DNA of 64,000 nt from Pseudonocardiaceae bacterium YIM PH 21723 (lineage in GTDB: Bacteria > Actinomycetota > Actinomycetes > Mycobacteriales > Pseudonocardiaceae), in assembly GCA_003600225.1 (NCBI GenBank), contig QZFT01000100.1, forward strand, positions 62,001 through 126,000, given 5' to 3'. The number at the start of each line of letters is the position of its first letter. Position 1 is the first letter of the stretch. Positions 45,216 to 54,129 of this stretch are shown piece after piece. The translations under genes and the position numbers were made by a program. The notes beneath the pieces are model-generated. The model was not told where the DNA came from. It made no database searches and saw only the letters and a list, made by a program, of their open reading frames with translations.

Positions 45216-46031
45216 TTAGGAGGCCAGCTCGCGGCGTAGGGCGTCCAGTCGCCCTGCCGCGCTGCCGTCGATGATCTCGTCGCCGATCTTGATGACGAGG
45301 CCACCCCGCAGCTCGGGGTCCAGCTCGATGTGCAGTGCGATCGGCCGGGAGTAGATCCGCTCCAGCGTCGCCGACAAGCGGTTCTGCTGCTGTTCGGTGA
45401 GCGCGACCGCGGTCGTCACGTGAGCCACGCTCCGCTGACGGCGCTTGGCGGCGACCTCGGCGAGTTCCTCCAGGCCACCCACCACGGTACGTCCGCGCAG
45501 CTGCGATACCAACTGCTCGACCAGCGTGGAGGTGATGGCCTCCACCTTGTCGCCCAGCAGCTTGCGGATCAGGGCGGTCTTGCCGTCGGCGCTTCCACTG
45601 ACGTCGGTCAGCACCTGCTCCAGCTCCGGCGCACCCTCCACGATGCGACCGAGGCGGAACAGCTCGTCCTCCACGGCGTCCAGCCGGCCCTGCGCCTCGG
45701 CGCGGGACAGCAGCGCGGTACGAGCCAGGCTCTCCACGCCGTCCACCAGCTCACGCGGCGAAGACCACCGGGACTTGACCACGGCGGCCAGTACATCCAG
45801 GGTGGCCGCACCGAGCTTGCCGCCCAGCAGACCGCGAACAAGCTGTTCGCGGCCCGCCGGGTCGGTGGAAGCGTCGGAGACCGCCCTGCGCAGCGAGCCC
45901 TCCCGGGAGAGCAGGCCCACCACCGAGAACAGCTCGTTGCCCACGGCCGACAGATCGTCGGCCAGCGGCAGCGTCTGCTCGACGGCGGCCAGCGACTCCC
46001 GGCTCGCTGCGTGCAAGGTGTTCAGTCCCAC
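45216..46031 (-). CDS. atpH: ATP synthase delta subunit AtpH
   Basis: This 271-residue peripheral-stalk subunit has a C-terminal delta domain with the signature LDPELRGGLVIKIGDEIIDGS. The N-terminal half is helical. The length matches the stand-alone actinobacterial form rather than the b-delta fusion of mycobacteria, consistent with a separate atpF upstream. It connects F1 to the stator. It begins 10 bases after atpF. Confidence 0.94.
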   Translation of the reverse strand: MGLNTLHAASRESLAAVEQTLPLADDLSAVGNELFSVVGLLSREGSLRRAVSDASTDPAGREQLVRGLLGGKLGAATLDVLAAVVKSRWSSPRELVDGVESLARTALLSRAEAQGRLDAVEDELFRLGRIVEGAPELEQVLTDVSGSADGKTALIRKLLGDKVEAITSTLVEQLVSQLRGRTVVGGLEELAEVAAKRRQRSVAHVTTAVALTEQQQNRLSATLERIYSRPIALHIELDPELRGGLVIKIGDEIIDGSAAGRLDALRRELAS

Positions 46032-46041
46032 GAGGTCAGCC

Positions 46042-46599
46042 CTACTTTCCGGCCGGAGCGGACACCGCGTCCAGCTCGTTCAGGAAGCGGTCGACCGTGC
46101 CACGCTTGCGGGTCTCGTCCTCCAGAGACTCACCGACCACCTTGGACGCGAGGTCGACGGAGAGGCGGCCGAGGTCGGCCCGCAACTCGGCGACGATCTG
46201 CGCCTTCTGGGTGGCCAGCTGCGACTGACCCGCGGCGATGATCCGGTCGGACTCGGCCTGCGCGTTGGCGCGCATCTCGTCCACGATCGCCTGGCCTTCG
46301 GCCCGCGCGTCGTCACGGATCTTGGCCGCCTCGGTGCGAGCCTCAGCCAGCTGCGCGCGGTACTGCTCCAGCGCGGCCTTGGCCTCTTCCTGCGCGGCCT
46401 TGGCCTTCTCGATCCCGCCTTCGATGGCCTCGGTCCGCTGCGCGTAGAGCGCCTCGAACTTCGGGGCCACCGTCTTCTGCACGATGAACAGCAGGATCAG
46501 GAAGGCGACGAGGCCAACACCGATCTCCCAGACATCGGGGAGGATCGGGTTGTTGCTCTTCTCAGCGGCCATGACGGCCGTGCTGTAGAGCTGCACCAT
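46042..46599 (-). CDS. atpF: ATP synthase b subunit AtpF
   Basis: This 185-residue stator subunit has one N-terminal transmembrane helix (about residues 25-47) and a long charged helix rich in Ala/Glu/Arg ([22 protein letters not shown]) that dimerises as a coiled coil. The ATG at 46599 follows AAGGAG by 5 bases. It lies between atpE and atpH in the usual order. Confidence 0.95.
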   Translation of the reverse strand: MVQLYSTAVMAAEKSNNPILPDVWEIGVGLVAFLILLFIVQKTVAPKFEALYAQRTEAIEGGIEKAKAAQEEAKAALEQYRAQLAEARTEAAKIRDDARAEGQAIVDEMRANAQAESDRIIAAGQSQLATQKAQIVAELRADLGRLSVDLASKVVGESLEDETRKRGTVDRFLNELDAVSAPAGK

Positions 46600-46624
46600 G
46601 ACGTCTCCTTAGGTGGGGCGGGAA

Positions 46625-46858
46625 CTAGTTGGCGCCGCCGGCGACGAAGAAGAGCACCAGGCCGATCAGGGCGAGGACCTCGACCAGAACGAAGGTGATC
46701 CAGGCGGTGCTGAGCAGCTTGCCGCCGGCCTCGGGCTGGCGGGCGGTGCCGGAGATGACGGCGGCGAAGATCAGACCAACGCCGATGCCGGGGCCGATGG
46801 CGCCCAGTCCGTAGCCGATCAGTGCCAGGCCGTGGTTCAGAACTGCGATGTCGCCCAC
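46625..46858 (-). CDS. atpE: ATP synthase c subunit AtpE
   Basis: This 77-residue hairpin of two transmembrane helices forms the rotor ring. The Gly-rich first helix ([17 protein letters not shown]) and the proton-carrying Glu in the second helix ([14 protein letters not shown], near residue 63) are conserved. It is the target class of bedaquiline-type drugs in mycobacteria. Confidence 0.96.
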   Translation of the reverse strand: MGDIAVLNHGLALIGYGLGAIGPGIGVGLIFAAVISGTARQPEAGGKLLSTAWITFVLVEVLALIGLVLFFVAGGAN

Positions 46859-46935
46859 TGTGTTGTGCCTTTCAACTCGGTCCGCGGAGGTCGCGGATCG
46901 GTAGTCCTTGCGATTTGGAACGTATTGCTCTGGTC

Positions 46936-47727
46936 TTAGTGGTCTTCCGCCAGCGCGGCGCCAATGTAGTTGGCGGCGAGCAGGGCGAAGACGTAGGCCT
47001 GCAGAACCTGGATCAGCAACTCCAGGAAGCTCATGGCGACCGCGACGATCAGCGAGAACGGACCGACGATCGCGACGGCGCCGTCACCGTGCAGCAGCAG
47101 GAACTCACCGGCTCCGACGAACACCAGCAGGATCATGTGGCCGGCGAACATCGCGGCGAACACTCGGATCGCGTGGGTGATCGGCTGCATGATGAACTTC
47201 GAGAAGAACTCGATCGGCACCAGCAGGAAGTAGATCGGCCACGGCACCCCGGGAGGCGCGGTCTGGTTCTTCAGGTAACCGAAGAGACCGTGCCTGCGGA
47301 TTCCGACGAAGTTGTACAAGAGGTACAACATGATCGTGAGGCCGATCGGGAAGCCGAAGTGCGAGAACGTCGGCAGCTGGAAGAACGGGATGAACCCGAA
47401 CAGGTTGTTCACCAGGACGAAGGTGAACAGCGAGACGACCAGCGGCACGTACGGCCGGAAATCCTTGTTGCCGATCTGGCTCCGGGCGATGTCGTTGCGC
47501 AGGAAGGTGTAGGCCTCTTCCGCAGCGAACTGGAACTTCCCCGGCACGATCCGCAGGTTGCGCGAGGCGACCAGCCAGAACACGGCGACGATGATCGCGG
47601 ACAGCACGATCTGCACCATCGGCTTCGTGATCCCGGTACCTGCGAAGATCTCCGGGAAATCGAAGCTCGACACACTAGGCGCCTGGAACTTATCCTCGCC
47701 GCCTTCGGCGAGAACCAGCATGCCCAC
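46936..47727 (-). CDS. atpB: ATP synthase a subunit AtpB
   Basis: This 263-residue membrane subunit forms the proton half-channels. The essential Arg lies in the helix [22 protein letters not shown] (residues about 168-189), and the last helices [16 protein letters not shown] close the channel. The GTG at 47727 has AAGGAG 7 bases upstream; an ATG two codons later is possible. About 290 bases separate it from atpI, and this gap contains only a short perfect hairpin. Confidence 0.95.
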   Translation of the reverse strand: MGMLVLAEGGEDKFQAPSVSSFDFPEIFAGTGITKPMVQIVLSAIIVAVFWLVASRNLRIVPGKFQFAAEEAYTFLRNDIARSQIGNKDFRPYVPLVVSLFTFVLVNNLFGFIPFFQLPTFSHFGFPIGLTIMLYLLYNFVGIRRHGLFGYLKNQTAPPGVPWPIYFLLVPIEFFSKFIMQPITHAIRVFAAMFAGHMILLVFVGAGEFLLLHGDGAVAIVGPFSLIVAVAMSFLELLIQVLQAYVFALLAANYIGAALAEDH

Positions 47728-47860
47728 AGTAGGGCTCCTTCCGGTTCACCCGATGGTCAAGCCATCGAGGGAATCGTTACGAACGGGGCAAACCTACCTG
47801 ACGTGCTTGGCGGGACCTCCGGCGCCCAGCCTCTTGTCAAGGCAATCGCCAAATGTCCTA

Positions 47861-47878
47861 TAGCCCCCACTAGGGGGC
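47861..47878. promoter_or_regulatory. Short hairpin in the atpI-atpB gap
   Basis: AGCCCCC and GGGGGCT arms (47861-47867, 47872-47878) flank ACTA. The 292-base gap 47728-48019 shows no other structure or gene that I can support; it may hold the atpB promoter. Confidence 0.35.
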
Positions 47879-48019
47879 TCCGTGTCAGGGAGATCGAGAG
47901 CAGACCCTCCGGTTGTTCCCAGCCTTACCGCTGTAGCGGCAGGGGGATCGAACCGGAACCTTGCGCTCACGGTGACCATACCAGGAGTACGCGGCCAGTC
48001 GTACAGGCGTACTGCTTGG

Positions 48020-48490
48020 TTAATTCGGGTTATCCACGGCGGGAATGATCGTCGGGACCTTGGTCCTGGCGAATGCACGGGTCTCGGCAGCCGTCCAGAC
48101 GACAATGGTCGCGAGCATCGTGTACGCGAGTGCCTTGGGATGCAATGCCGTGACATTTTTCAGGCTCATCATGACGATCAACAACAAAATCGTCTTACCG
48201 ATGAATCCCATCAGCGCGATGCCCATGAGCATGCTGACCGGAACCCGCGAGGTGCTGCGCATCAGCACCAGGGTCAGCACGCCGGAGACGATGCCGACGA
48301 CGCCACCGACGAGCGCGCCGAACACGCCATGCCCGCCGTACACCAGACCGGAGATCACCGCACCCAGCACCGCGACGCCGACACCCCACCAGATCGCGCC
48401 CCGCAACATCGCGTCGGCGAGTTTCAGCACTGTAGCGGCCTGTTCCGCGGGCAGACCCTGGGTCAGGGCGTCGGGCTGGGCGTCGGTCAT
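48020..48490 (-). CDS. AtpI-like ATP synthase assembly protein
   Basis: This 156-residue protein has four predicted transmembrane helices (about 34-55, 58-78, 90-110, 118-140). It lies directly upstream of atpB on the same strand, the place of Rv1303/AtpI-like proteins in actinobacteria, thought to aid c-ring assembly. Sequence conservation in this family is low, so the call rests on topology and position. It is divergent from the small DUF433 gene. Confidence 0.78.
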   Translation of the reverse strand: MTDAQPDALTQGLPAEQAATVLKLADAMLRGAIWWGVGVAVLGAVISGLVYGGHGVFGALVGGVVGIVSGVLTLVLMRSTSRVPVSMLMGIALMGFIGKTILLLIVMMSLKNVTALHPKALAYTMLATIVVWTAAETRAFARTKVPTIIPAVDNPN

Positions 48491-48589
48491 GGCGTCCTCG
48501 TACCTCTACTGGGGGTGATGCCGCAACGGTAGCAACACGCAACACGCCTGGATTTGACGCGGGCGTCCCACCAGGCGGAACATCCTCTT

Positions 48590-48787
48590 GTGCAGTACTC
48601 CCGAATTGAGATCAACAACCCGACGATGGGTGGGGTGCCCTGCGTCAAAAGCGCCGGCATCCCCGTTTCCATGGTGACTGGTCAGATGGCCCAGGGGGCG
48701 AGCTCGGCCGAGGTGCTGAGCACCTACCCGCAGCTGTCCATCGAGGACCTGTTCGCCTGCTTCGCCTACGAAGCCCGTACTCACTAG
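48590..48787 (+). CDS. Orphan DUF433 protein (antitoxin-like)
   Basis: This 65-residue protein starts at GTG 48590. It carries the DUF433 pattern: SRIEINNPTMGGVPCVKSAG, then IPVSMVTGQMAQGASSAEVL and the helix YPQLSIEDLFACFAYEA. Such proteins usually form antitoxins beside a PIN-like toxin gene. Here a terminator follows at once and no toxin gene is present, so it is an orphan or a remnant with another role. Homology is clear, but expression is unproven. Confidence 0.7.
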   Translation: MQYSRIEINNPTMGGVPCVKSAGIPVSMVTGQMAQGASSAEVLSTYPQLSIEDLFACFAYEARTH

Positions 48788-48800
48788 AAGTACACCTGCA

Positions 48801-48850
48801 AGAGGGGCCCCGCGCGTGACACCACCGCGCCGGGGCCCTTCTTATTTTCA
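48801..48850 (+). terminator. Terminator after the DUF433 gene
   Basis: A GC-rich stem (about 48804-48816 with 48826-48838, one bulge) is followed by a TTCTTATTTT tract. The following stretch to 49180 is less GC-rich, and I see no gene in it. Confidence 0.75.
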
Positions 48851-49184
48851 GAGATAACAGCATGATCACTTATTTGCGAACCGCAGGCGTCGCAACAATC
48901 CACTCCGGACATTCGCGGACGCGCTACCGGCATGAAACGCGAAGATCCACAAGACGGCTTTTCACCGCCGTTTATCACACCAAAATCACGCATTTGGCCG
49001 CATAGCCAGGTCCGTTGACCGGGAAAACTTCACACGTATTTACCAACCGAACAGGCGACGATCATGCCCAAAACGGATCCCGGCGCACGGAAGATCGTTA
49101 ACCCAGACCTGGCACAGGCGGGCGGTCCGGCCGAACACCGGACCGTCGGCGGCGCCGCCGGGTATCGCACCCGGCGACGCGACG

Positions 49185-49213
49185 GGGGTGACCTTCGCCG
49201 CGAAGGCCACCCC
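49185..49213 (-). terminator. Terminator-like hairpin after the small secreted protein
   Basis: Arms 49185-49197 and 49201-49213 pair with one mismatch and a 3-base loop, about 18 bases beyond the stop at 49231. Confidence 0.5.
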
Positions 49214-49230
49214 GTCAGCACTCGATCTCG

Positions 49231-49512
49231 TCAGCAGGCGTGCAGCAGCCGCGCGGTCTCATTCGGTCCGAAATAGTTCAGCACGGTGCGCCCCGGCGGA
49301 ACACACAACTCGGCACCCGCCCCCCCTGCGGCGAAATCATGGAAAATGTAATCGCCGTGATCCGAGCAGTTGTACCAGACAAGGGTGACACCGGCGACGC
49401 CCTCATAGGCCTGACCGCACGGATCGGCATTCGCGGCAGGCATGGTGAACAAAGTTGCAGCAGCGGCAAAGGCGATTGCCGAAACAGTACCCAGAACTCG
49501 ACGGAAATTCAT
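49231..49512 (-). CDS. Small secreted Cys-containing protein (DUF6355-like, copy 1)
   Basis: This 93-residue protein starts at ATG 49512 (MNFRRVLGTVSAIAF) with a signal peptide ending near ANA-DPCG. The mature part of about 64 residues has four Cys (DPCG, YNCSD, ELCVPPG and the C-terminal LLHAC). This layout is shared with the neighbouring copy and resembles small actinobacterial secreted proteins classed as DUF6355. The role is unknown. No export or modification gene is directly adjacent. Confidence 0.7.
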   Translation of the reverse strand: MNFRRVLGTVSAIAFAAAATLFTMPAANADPCGQAYEGVAGVTLVWYNCSDHGDYIFHDFAAGGAGAELCVPPGRTVLNYFGPNETARLLHAC

Positions 49513-49631
49513 GTATACCCCAGGTTTCCCGGTCGACCCATCCCGGATGCGGTCGAATGACGAGTTGATTTCCAGAACCTTCTTCGATCCGAATGACGCG
49601 CCTCCGGGCGGCAGGCCCTGACGCGGGCGCA

Positions 49632-49916
49632 TCAGCACGGCCGGACGTACCACGCGTCGGTGGCCCAGGTACCGAGGTCCGTCAGGCCAGGTCCGACGCA
49701 CTTGTCCTCATGGTTGATCCCGTGTCCGTAGTCCACGGTGATGGTCACATTTCCGGTGCCGCAGTGGTTGTACATACCCACAAGCCGGGGTCCGCTCCAG
49801 AAAAAACCACACGGATCATCCTGAACCGTCGACGCAGACGCCGGAGCGGTGAACAAACAGGCCGCGAATACGGACATGACCGCAATGGACATCGCCTTAC
49901 GAGCAGCAAGAATCAT
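49632..49916 (-). CDS. Small secreted Cys-containing protein (DUF6355-like, copy 2)
   Basis: This 94-residue paralogue starts at ATG 49916 (MILAARKAMSIAV). The signal peptide ends near ASA, then DDPCGFFWSG, YNHCG, DKCVGPG and a C-terminal YVRPC give the same four-Cys pattern as copy 1. It lies upstream of copy 1 on the same strand with a 119-base gap. The DUF6355 assignment is from memory of the family pattern and should be treated as tentative. Confidence 0.7.
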   Translation of the reverse strand: MILAARKAMSIAVMSVFAACLFTAPASASTVQDDPCGFFWSGPRLVGMYNHCGTGNVTITVDYGHGINHEDKCVGPGLTDLGTWATDAWYVRPC

Positions 49917-50125
49917 GAAAACTGACCTTTCCCCCAGAGAAATGCATCCGTGATTGATGCACAACTGAAATTACCGCTCCCGACCAATGATCGACATAGC
50001 TCAATAGGGTGAGCAGTCATCCATCACCCGTTCAGGAGAACCGGCACAGTTCAAGCCGGATATCGGTCATTGCGGACGCAAATAACGGTAGAGTCACGGG
50101 GTAGGTCAGATTCTCTGGGGGAACA

Positions 50126-50878
50126 TTGACTACTGACGCTGTCGCCGTGGCCGGATCCGGCCCGGCACCACGAATCGAGTTGCTGTCCTCGTTCGCGTTG
50201 GGTGGGCGTCGCCGCCCGCTCGGCGGACTGGGCGAGATCCTGCTCGCCCGGCTGGCCCTGGCGGGCGGGCAACGGGTCCGGCGGGACACACTGATCACCG
50301 ATCTCGGCCTGGCCGATCGGGCCGATCCCCGCGCCGGCCTGCGCACCCTCATCTGGCGCGCCAACTGCGCCGCCGGCTATCCGGCGGTGGCGGCCGATCG
50401 CAGCCACGCGTGGCTGGCCGCCGAAGTTGCGGTGGATCTGGGGCACTACTCCCGCTGGTGTCACCGGGTGATCACCGAGTCCGCAGCCGGCGAGTTCCTT
50501 GTCCAGGAACCGCCTTCGGCGATCTTCTCGCTGCACAAGCCGCTACTGCCCGACTGGTCAGCGGCATGGCTGGACGGGTACCAGGAGCACTGGGATGTGC
50601 TGCGGTACGAGTGCCTGGAACTGCTCACCGCGGCACTGCTGTCCGCGAACAACCCGGCCTCCGCGCTGGTGCACGCACACCGGCTCACTCAGCAGGATCC
50701 GCTGCGGGAGAGCGCATGGCGGTTGCTGATCACCGCCGAGATCAGGCACGGCAGGCCGGGGCGGGCGGCGGCCCGGCTGGACGCCTTGACCGCCGTGCTC
50801 GGCGCCGAACTGGGCGTGACACCCAGCTCGGCGCTGCGAGACCTGATCACCGGATCAAACGGCGGCCCGTCGCTGTAG
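50126..50878 (+). CDS. SARP/BTAD-type transcriptional regulator
   Basis: This 250-residue protein starts at TTG 50126, five bases after GGGGG. Its N-terminus (PRIELLSSFALGGRR...LARLALAGGQRVRRDTLITDLG) matches the winged-helix start of SARP activators. The C-terminal part (LLTAALLSANNPASALVHAHRLTQQDPLRESAWR) is the bacterial transcriptional activation domain. The length is typical of small SARPs that switch on neighbouring secondary-metabolite genes. No biosynthetic cluster is visible here. The 3' end overlaps the convergent ABC permease gene by 24 bases. Confidence 0.82.
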   Translation: MTTDAVAVAGSGPAPRIELLSSFALGGRRRPLGGLGEILLARLALAGGQRVRRDTLITDLGLADRADPRAGLRTLIWRANCAAGYPAVAADRSHAWLAAEVAVDLGHYSRWCHRVITESAAGEFLVQEPPSAIFSLHKPLLPDWSAAWLDGYQEHWDVLRYECLELLTAALLSANNPASALVHAHRLTQQDPLRESAWRLLITAEIRHGRPGRAAARLDALTAVLGAELGVTPSSALRDLITGSNGGPSL

Positions 50879-51631
50879 CACCTGGTTCGCGCCGGCCACC
50901 AGTAGCGCGGTGGCCAGTGCGAACACCGCGTAGCCGAGGGCCGGTGACACGACGCCGGCCTTGTCGCTGTGCAGCACCACCTCGAATCCGGCGGCCGGCG
51001 GCCAGTACCGCTCCAGCCAGTCACCGGCCCACGGGACGAAGCCGATCACGTTGGGCAGCACGAACACCGACATCAGCATGATGGTGAACGTGGCGCCGGA
51101 ACCCCGCACCACGGCGGCCACCGCGGCGCTGAACACCGCGAGCATCGGCAGGTAGAGAACGACCCCGAGCACCACGGCGGGCACCAGGCCGGTCAGCGGC
51201 ACCTCGAATCCCTCCGCCTGGACGGCCGGCACGGATACCGCCAGCACCACGAGCGACAACAGCAGCCCGAAACCGGCCGAGAGCAGCGTGACCGCGAGCA
51301 GTTTCGCGGCGAGCAGCCTGCCTCGCCGGGGCATCGCGGTGATGCTGGACCGGATCATCCCGCTGTGGTACTCGCTGGTCAGCACGGTGGATCCGAGCAT
51401 GATGACCGCCAGTTCGACGAGGAACACGGCGACCACCAGTGGGGTGAGCGCCAGGTGTTCCGGGTTCACCGGCCGGCCCGGCTCCGGATCCAGCCGGGTG
51501 GCCAGGAACAGGCCGGCGGCCAGGGCGGGGACGGTGAGGGCGATCAGGGTGATCACGGTGGAGCGCACCGTGCGCAGCTTGACGAACTCGGCTCGGACCA
51601 GCCGGGGGATCTCGATGAACGCGGTACTCAC
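50855..51631 (-). CDS. ABC-2 type transporter permease
   Basis: This 258-residue membrane protein has six transmembrane helices and an ABC-2 layout: a cytoplasmic N-terminus RLVRAEFVKLRTVRST, a first helix, then the STVLTSEYHSGMIRSSITAMPRR segment typical of antibiotic-export permeases. The GTG at 51631 overlaps the ATPase stop by 4 bases. The longer open frame upstream is a shadow of the ATPase. Peptide or drug export or self-immunity is the likely role. Confidence 0.87.
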   Translation of the reverse strand: MSTAFIEIPRLVRAEFVKLRTVRSTVITLIALTVPALAAGLFLATRLDPEPGRPVNPEHLALTPLVVAVFLVELAVIMLGSTVLTSEYHSGMIRSSITAMPRRGRLLAAKLLAVTLLSAGFGLLLSLVVLAVSVPAVQAEGFEVPLTGLVPAVVLGVVLYLPMLAVFSAAVAAVVRGSGATFTIMLMSVFVLPNVIGFVPWAGDWLERYWPPAAGFEVVLHSDKAGVVSPALGYAVFALATALLVAGANQVLQRRAAV

Positions 51632-52548
51632 GCCGGCACCTCCTGATCGCGCGTGCTGAACTCCAGGCTGTTGCGGGACGCCCGCACATACGCCTCTTCC
51701 AGGGACACCAGGCAGTCCGCCAGTCCGTACACGGCGATCCGCTGCGCGACGGCGATCTCCCCCACCTGCCTGCGGGACAGGCCGTTGACCAGCAACGTTC
51801 CCGGCCGTTCCGGTTCGGTGACCGCGCCGCTCGCCCGCAGGGCGATGGCCAGCGCCGCCGGATCGGCGCACTCGACCCGCACCCGGTCGCCGGATGCCCG
51901 GTCGATGAACTCCCGGATGCCGGACTGCTCGATGAGCCTGCCCTGACCGATCACCACCACCTCGTCGGCCAGGTCCTCCACCTCGCTCATCAGGTGCGAG
52001 GACACCAGGACGGTCCGCCCTTCGGCGGCGAGGCCACGCATCAGGTCCCGGATCCACCGGATGCCGTCCACATCCAGGCCGTTGGTCGGCTCGTCGAACA
52101 CCAGCGTGTGCGGGTCGCCCAGCAACGCGACGGCGATCCCCAGCCGCTGCGCCATCCCCAGCGAGTAACCGCCGGTGCGCTTGCCCGCCGCCGTCTCCAG
52201 GCCGACCTGGGCGAGCACCTCGTCGGCTCGGGACACCGGAATGCCGCCCATCAACGCCATCACCCGCAGGTGATCACGACCGCTGCGCCGGAGATCGGTA
52301 CACCGCGCGTCCAGCAGGGCACCGACCTCCCGCAGCGGTTCGTCCAGCTGCGCGTACGGCCTGCCGTTGACGGTCGCGGTCCCGGAGTCCGCCCGCTCCA
52401 GGCCGAGGATGATCCGCATCGTGGTGGACTTGCCCGCCCCGTTCGGCCCGAGGAACCCGGTGACCTGTCCCGGCCGTGCGGTGAACTCGAGATCATCGAC
52501 GGCCCGTCTGCCGCCGTAGCTCTTCACCAGCGATCTCACCTGGATCAT
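51628..52548 (-). CDS. ABC transporter ATP-binding protein (drug/peptide export type)
   Basis: This 306-residue ATPase has Walker A GPNGAGKST near residue 37, the signature YSLGMAQRLGIAVALLG near residue 130 and Walker B LVFDEPTNGLD. A C-terminal extension of about 80 residues is typical of DrrA/BcrA-like exporters. The ATG at 52548 follows GGGGG by 4 bases. It is translationally coupled to the ABC-2 permease. Confidence 0.92.
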   Translation of the reverse strand: MIQVRSLVKSYGGRRAVDDLEFTARPGQVTGFLGPNGAGKSTTMRIILGLERADSGTATVNGRPYAQLDEPLREVGALLDARCTDLRRSGRDHLRVMALMGGIPVSRADEVLAQVGLETAAGKRTGGYSLGMAQRLGIAVALLGDPHTLVFDEPTNGLDVDGIRWIRDLMRGLAAEGRTVLVSSHLMSEVEDLADEVVVIGQGRLIEQSGIREFIDRASGDRVRVECADPAALAIALRASGAVTEPERPGTLLVNGLSRRQVGEIAVAQRIAVYGLADCLVSLEEAYVRASRNSLEFSTRDQEVPA

Positions 52549-52663
52549 CACGCCCCCATAAAGTTCGGTCTCAGCACGATATCGACCGCGCTTATCCACT
52601 CGAATCGACCTGCGGTGGTATTCCCCCGTCATCCGCAGGTATCGAATGAGAATTCAATTCACA

Positions 52664-52957
52664 TTAGTTGCTGTTCCACACCGGCAACGCGGGCACCCCG
52701 CGAATGACCAGCACCGCCAGGCCGAACATGGCGAAGCGGTAGTACCACCGCCTGCCGATCCGCTCGCCACCGCCGAGCCAGGCGGCCAGCGCCAGGAACC
52801 CGATGCCCACGACCAGCGGGGACGCCCAGTAGAGCCAGTAGTCCATGGAGGTGTGCAGCTTCTTCAACGAGATGATGCCGACCAGCCCGGAGATGATCGC
52901 GGCGACCACCATGCCGATGGCCAGTGGTGTCCGGGGTGCCGCGGGTTCGGTTGTCAT
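52664..52957 (-). CDS. Small three-helix membrane protein
   Basis: This 97-residue protein has three hydrophobic helices (about 13-30, 39-61, 74-90) and a conserved-looking MDYWLYW. It resembles no family I can name. It sits between an ABC exporter operon and a secreted helical peptide gene on the same strand, a position suitable for an accessory or immunity protein. That role is inferred from context only. The ATG has GGGGAA upstream. Confidence 0.65.
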   Translation of the reverse strand: MTTEPAAPRTPLAIGMVVAAIISGLVGIISLKKLHTSMDYWLYWASPLVVGIGFLALAAWLGGGERIGRRWYYRFAMFGLAVLVIRGVPALPVWNSN

Positions 52958-53040
52958 GACACATTCCCCTCAGTTCAACAGCAAAGTTCCCGGGCAATCT
53001 AGACAATGCCCAGACCGCCCGGGAAATTCACGCTGATTTA

Positions 53041-53409
53041 TCAGCCGAACAGGTAGTCCCAGGCTTCCTGGAACCAATCCTGTACCTCACCCATTCCCAT
53101 GCTCTCCAGCGTTCCCCGGAGGGTCCAGTGCAGACCGGCCCACCAGTTCTTGACCACATCGATGCCCTGCTTCATCACGCTGACGAACTCGTCGTAGTAG
53201 CTGCGCCAGTTGTTCCTCAGAAAGTCGATGGCGCAGCGGATCGGGCTGGTGCAGGCGGCGGCGTCCGGCGGCGGCTCGAAGGCGGCCACCTGCTGCACGA
53301 CCGCCGCAGGGGCGGCGGGCAGCGCCGAGGCCTGGGCGATGGCGGCTCCGCCGGACAACATGGCTCCGGACAGCACCAGGCCACTGATGACGCGCTGATA
53401 GGTACGCAT
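53041..53409 (-). CDS. Secreted Trp-rich helical small protein
   Basis: This 122-residue protein has a signal peptide (about residues 1-28, ending AQASA). The mature part of about 94 residues is an Ala/Pro linker, then two Cys (ACTSPIRC), then a strongly helical C-terminus with many Trp and aromatic residues (FLRNNWRSYYDEFVSVM, VVKNWWAGLHWTL, WFQEAWDYLFG). This resembles membrane-active peptides in composition, but no family was recognised. GGAGGGAAATC precedes the ATG. Confidence 0.65.
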   Translation of the reverse strand: MRTYQRVISGLVLSGAMLSGGAAIAQASALPAAPAAVVQQVAAFEPPPDAAACTSPIRCAIDFLRNNWRSYYDEFVSVMKQGIDVVKNWWAGLHWTLRGTLESMGMGEVQDWFQEAWDYLFG

Positions 53410-53572
53410 GATTTCCCTCCAGTGACTTCGCCGGTCACCGCTGACCGGCGAGCTGGGGAAACCATGACCGGCCGCCATCTCCGGCCCGCGTCACCACCGT
53501 CCGCCTACCGTCTCACGCGCGCATCGCCGGGGCCCTGAACAGCAGGAACAGGCGGAACGGGGGCAGTGAAGG

Positions 53573-54118
53573 TCACTCGGTCAGGTGCCGGCCCAGGATC
53601 GCCAGGGCGGTGTCCACCACGAGTTCGCGGAGCTGCTCGCGGGGCTCGTCGGCGAAATGGATCATCGTGTCCTGCAGGCCGCCGAGCGCCATCACCGCGC
53701 CGACCCGGGCGGCCAGCGTGGGCTCCGGTCCGGCCAGCAGCGCCGCCGTCCGGGCCTGCCAGCCCAGCGCGGTCTGGATCAGGCCGAGCTCCTGCAACGC
53801 GGCGAAGTCGGTGATCACCATCAGCAGCACCTGGCTGTGCCGGAACGAGAAGTCGAAGTAGTCGAGCAGCAACTGGCGCCGGTCCAGCGGGGTGCGGGTC
53901 TCCCAGGCCGCCAGGGACGCCGCGCCGTCCTCAAGGACCGGCATGACGATGCTGCGCACCAGGTCCTCCCGGGACGCGAAGTGGTAGTACAACGCGGCCT
54001 TGGTGATACTCAGCTCGTCGGCGATCTCCTGCAGGCTGGTGCCCCGGATGCCTTTGCGCGCGAACAACTCCCTGGTCACGTCGAGGATGCGATCACGAGT
54101 GTTCGACGGTCGGGGCAT
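53573..54118 (-). CDS. TetR family transcriptional regulator
   Basis: This 181-residue repressor has the N-terminal helix-turn-helix with RDRILDVTRELFARKG and LQEIADELSITKAALYYHF (residues about 28-46), and a ligand domain ending in LAILGRHLTE. It is divergent from the FAD monooxygenase gene 81 bases away. Two palindromes in the gap are the likely operators. It should control the monooxygenase and itself, in response to a small-molecule inducer. Confidence 0.92.
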   Translation of the reverse strand: MPRPSNTRDRILDVTRELFARKGIRGTSLQEIADELSITKAALYYHFASREDLVRSIVMPVLEDGAASLAAWETRTPLDRRQLLLDYFDFSFRHSQVLLMVITDFAALQELGLIQTALGWQARTAALLAGPEPTLAARVGAVMALGGLQDTMIHFADEPREQLRELVVDTALAILGRHLTE

Positions 54119-54129
54119 GCGGAGATCCT

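Noticed and set aside
49064-49230. Small plus-strand open frame before the secreted protein genes
   Set aside because: Arg/Gly-rich composition typical of an out-of-frame shadow, and it overlaps the hairpins there.
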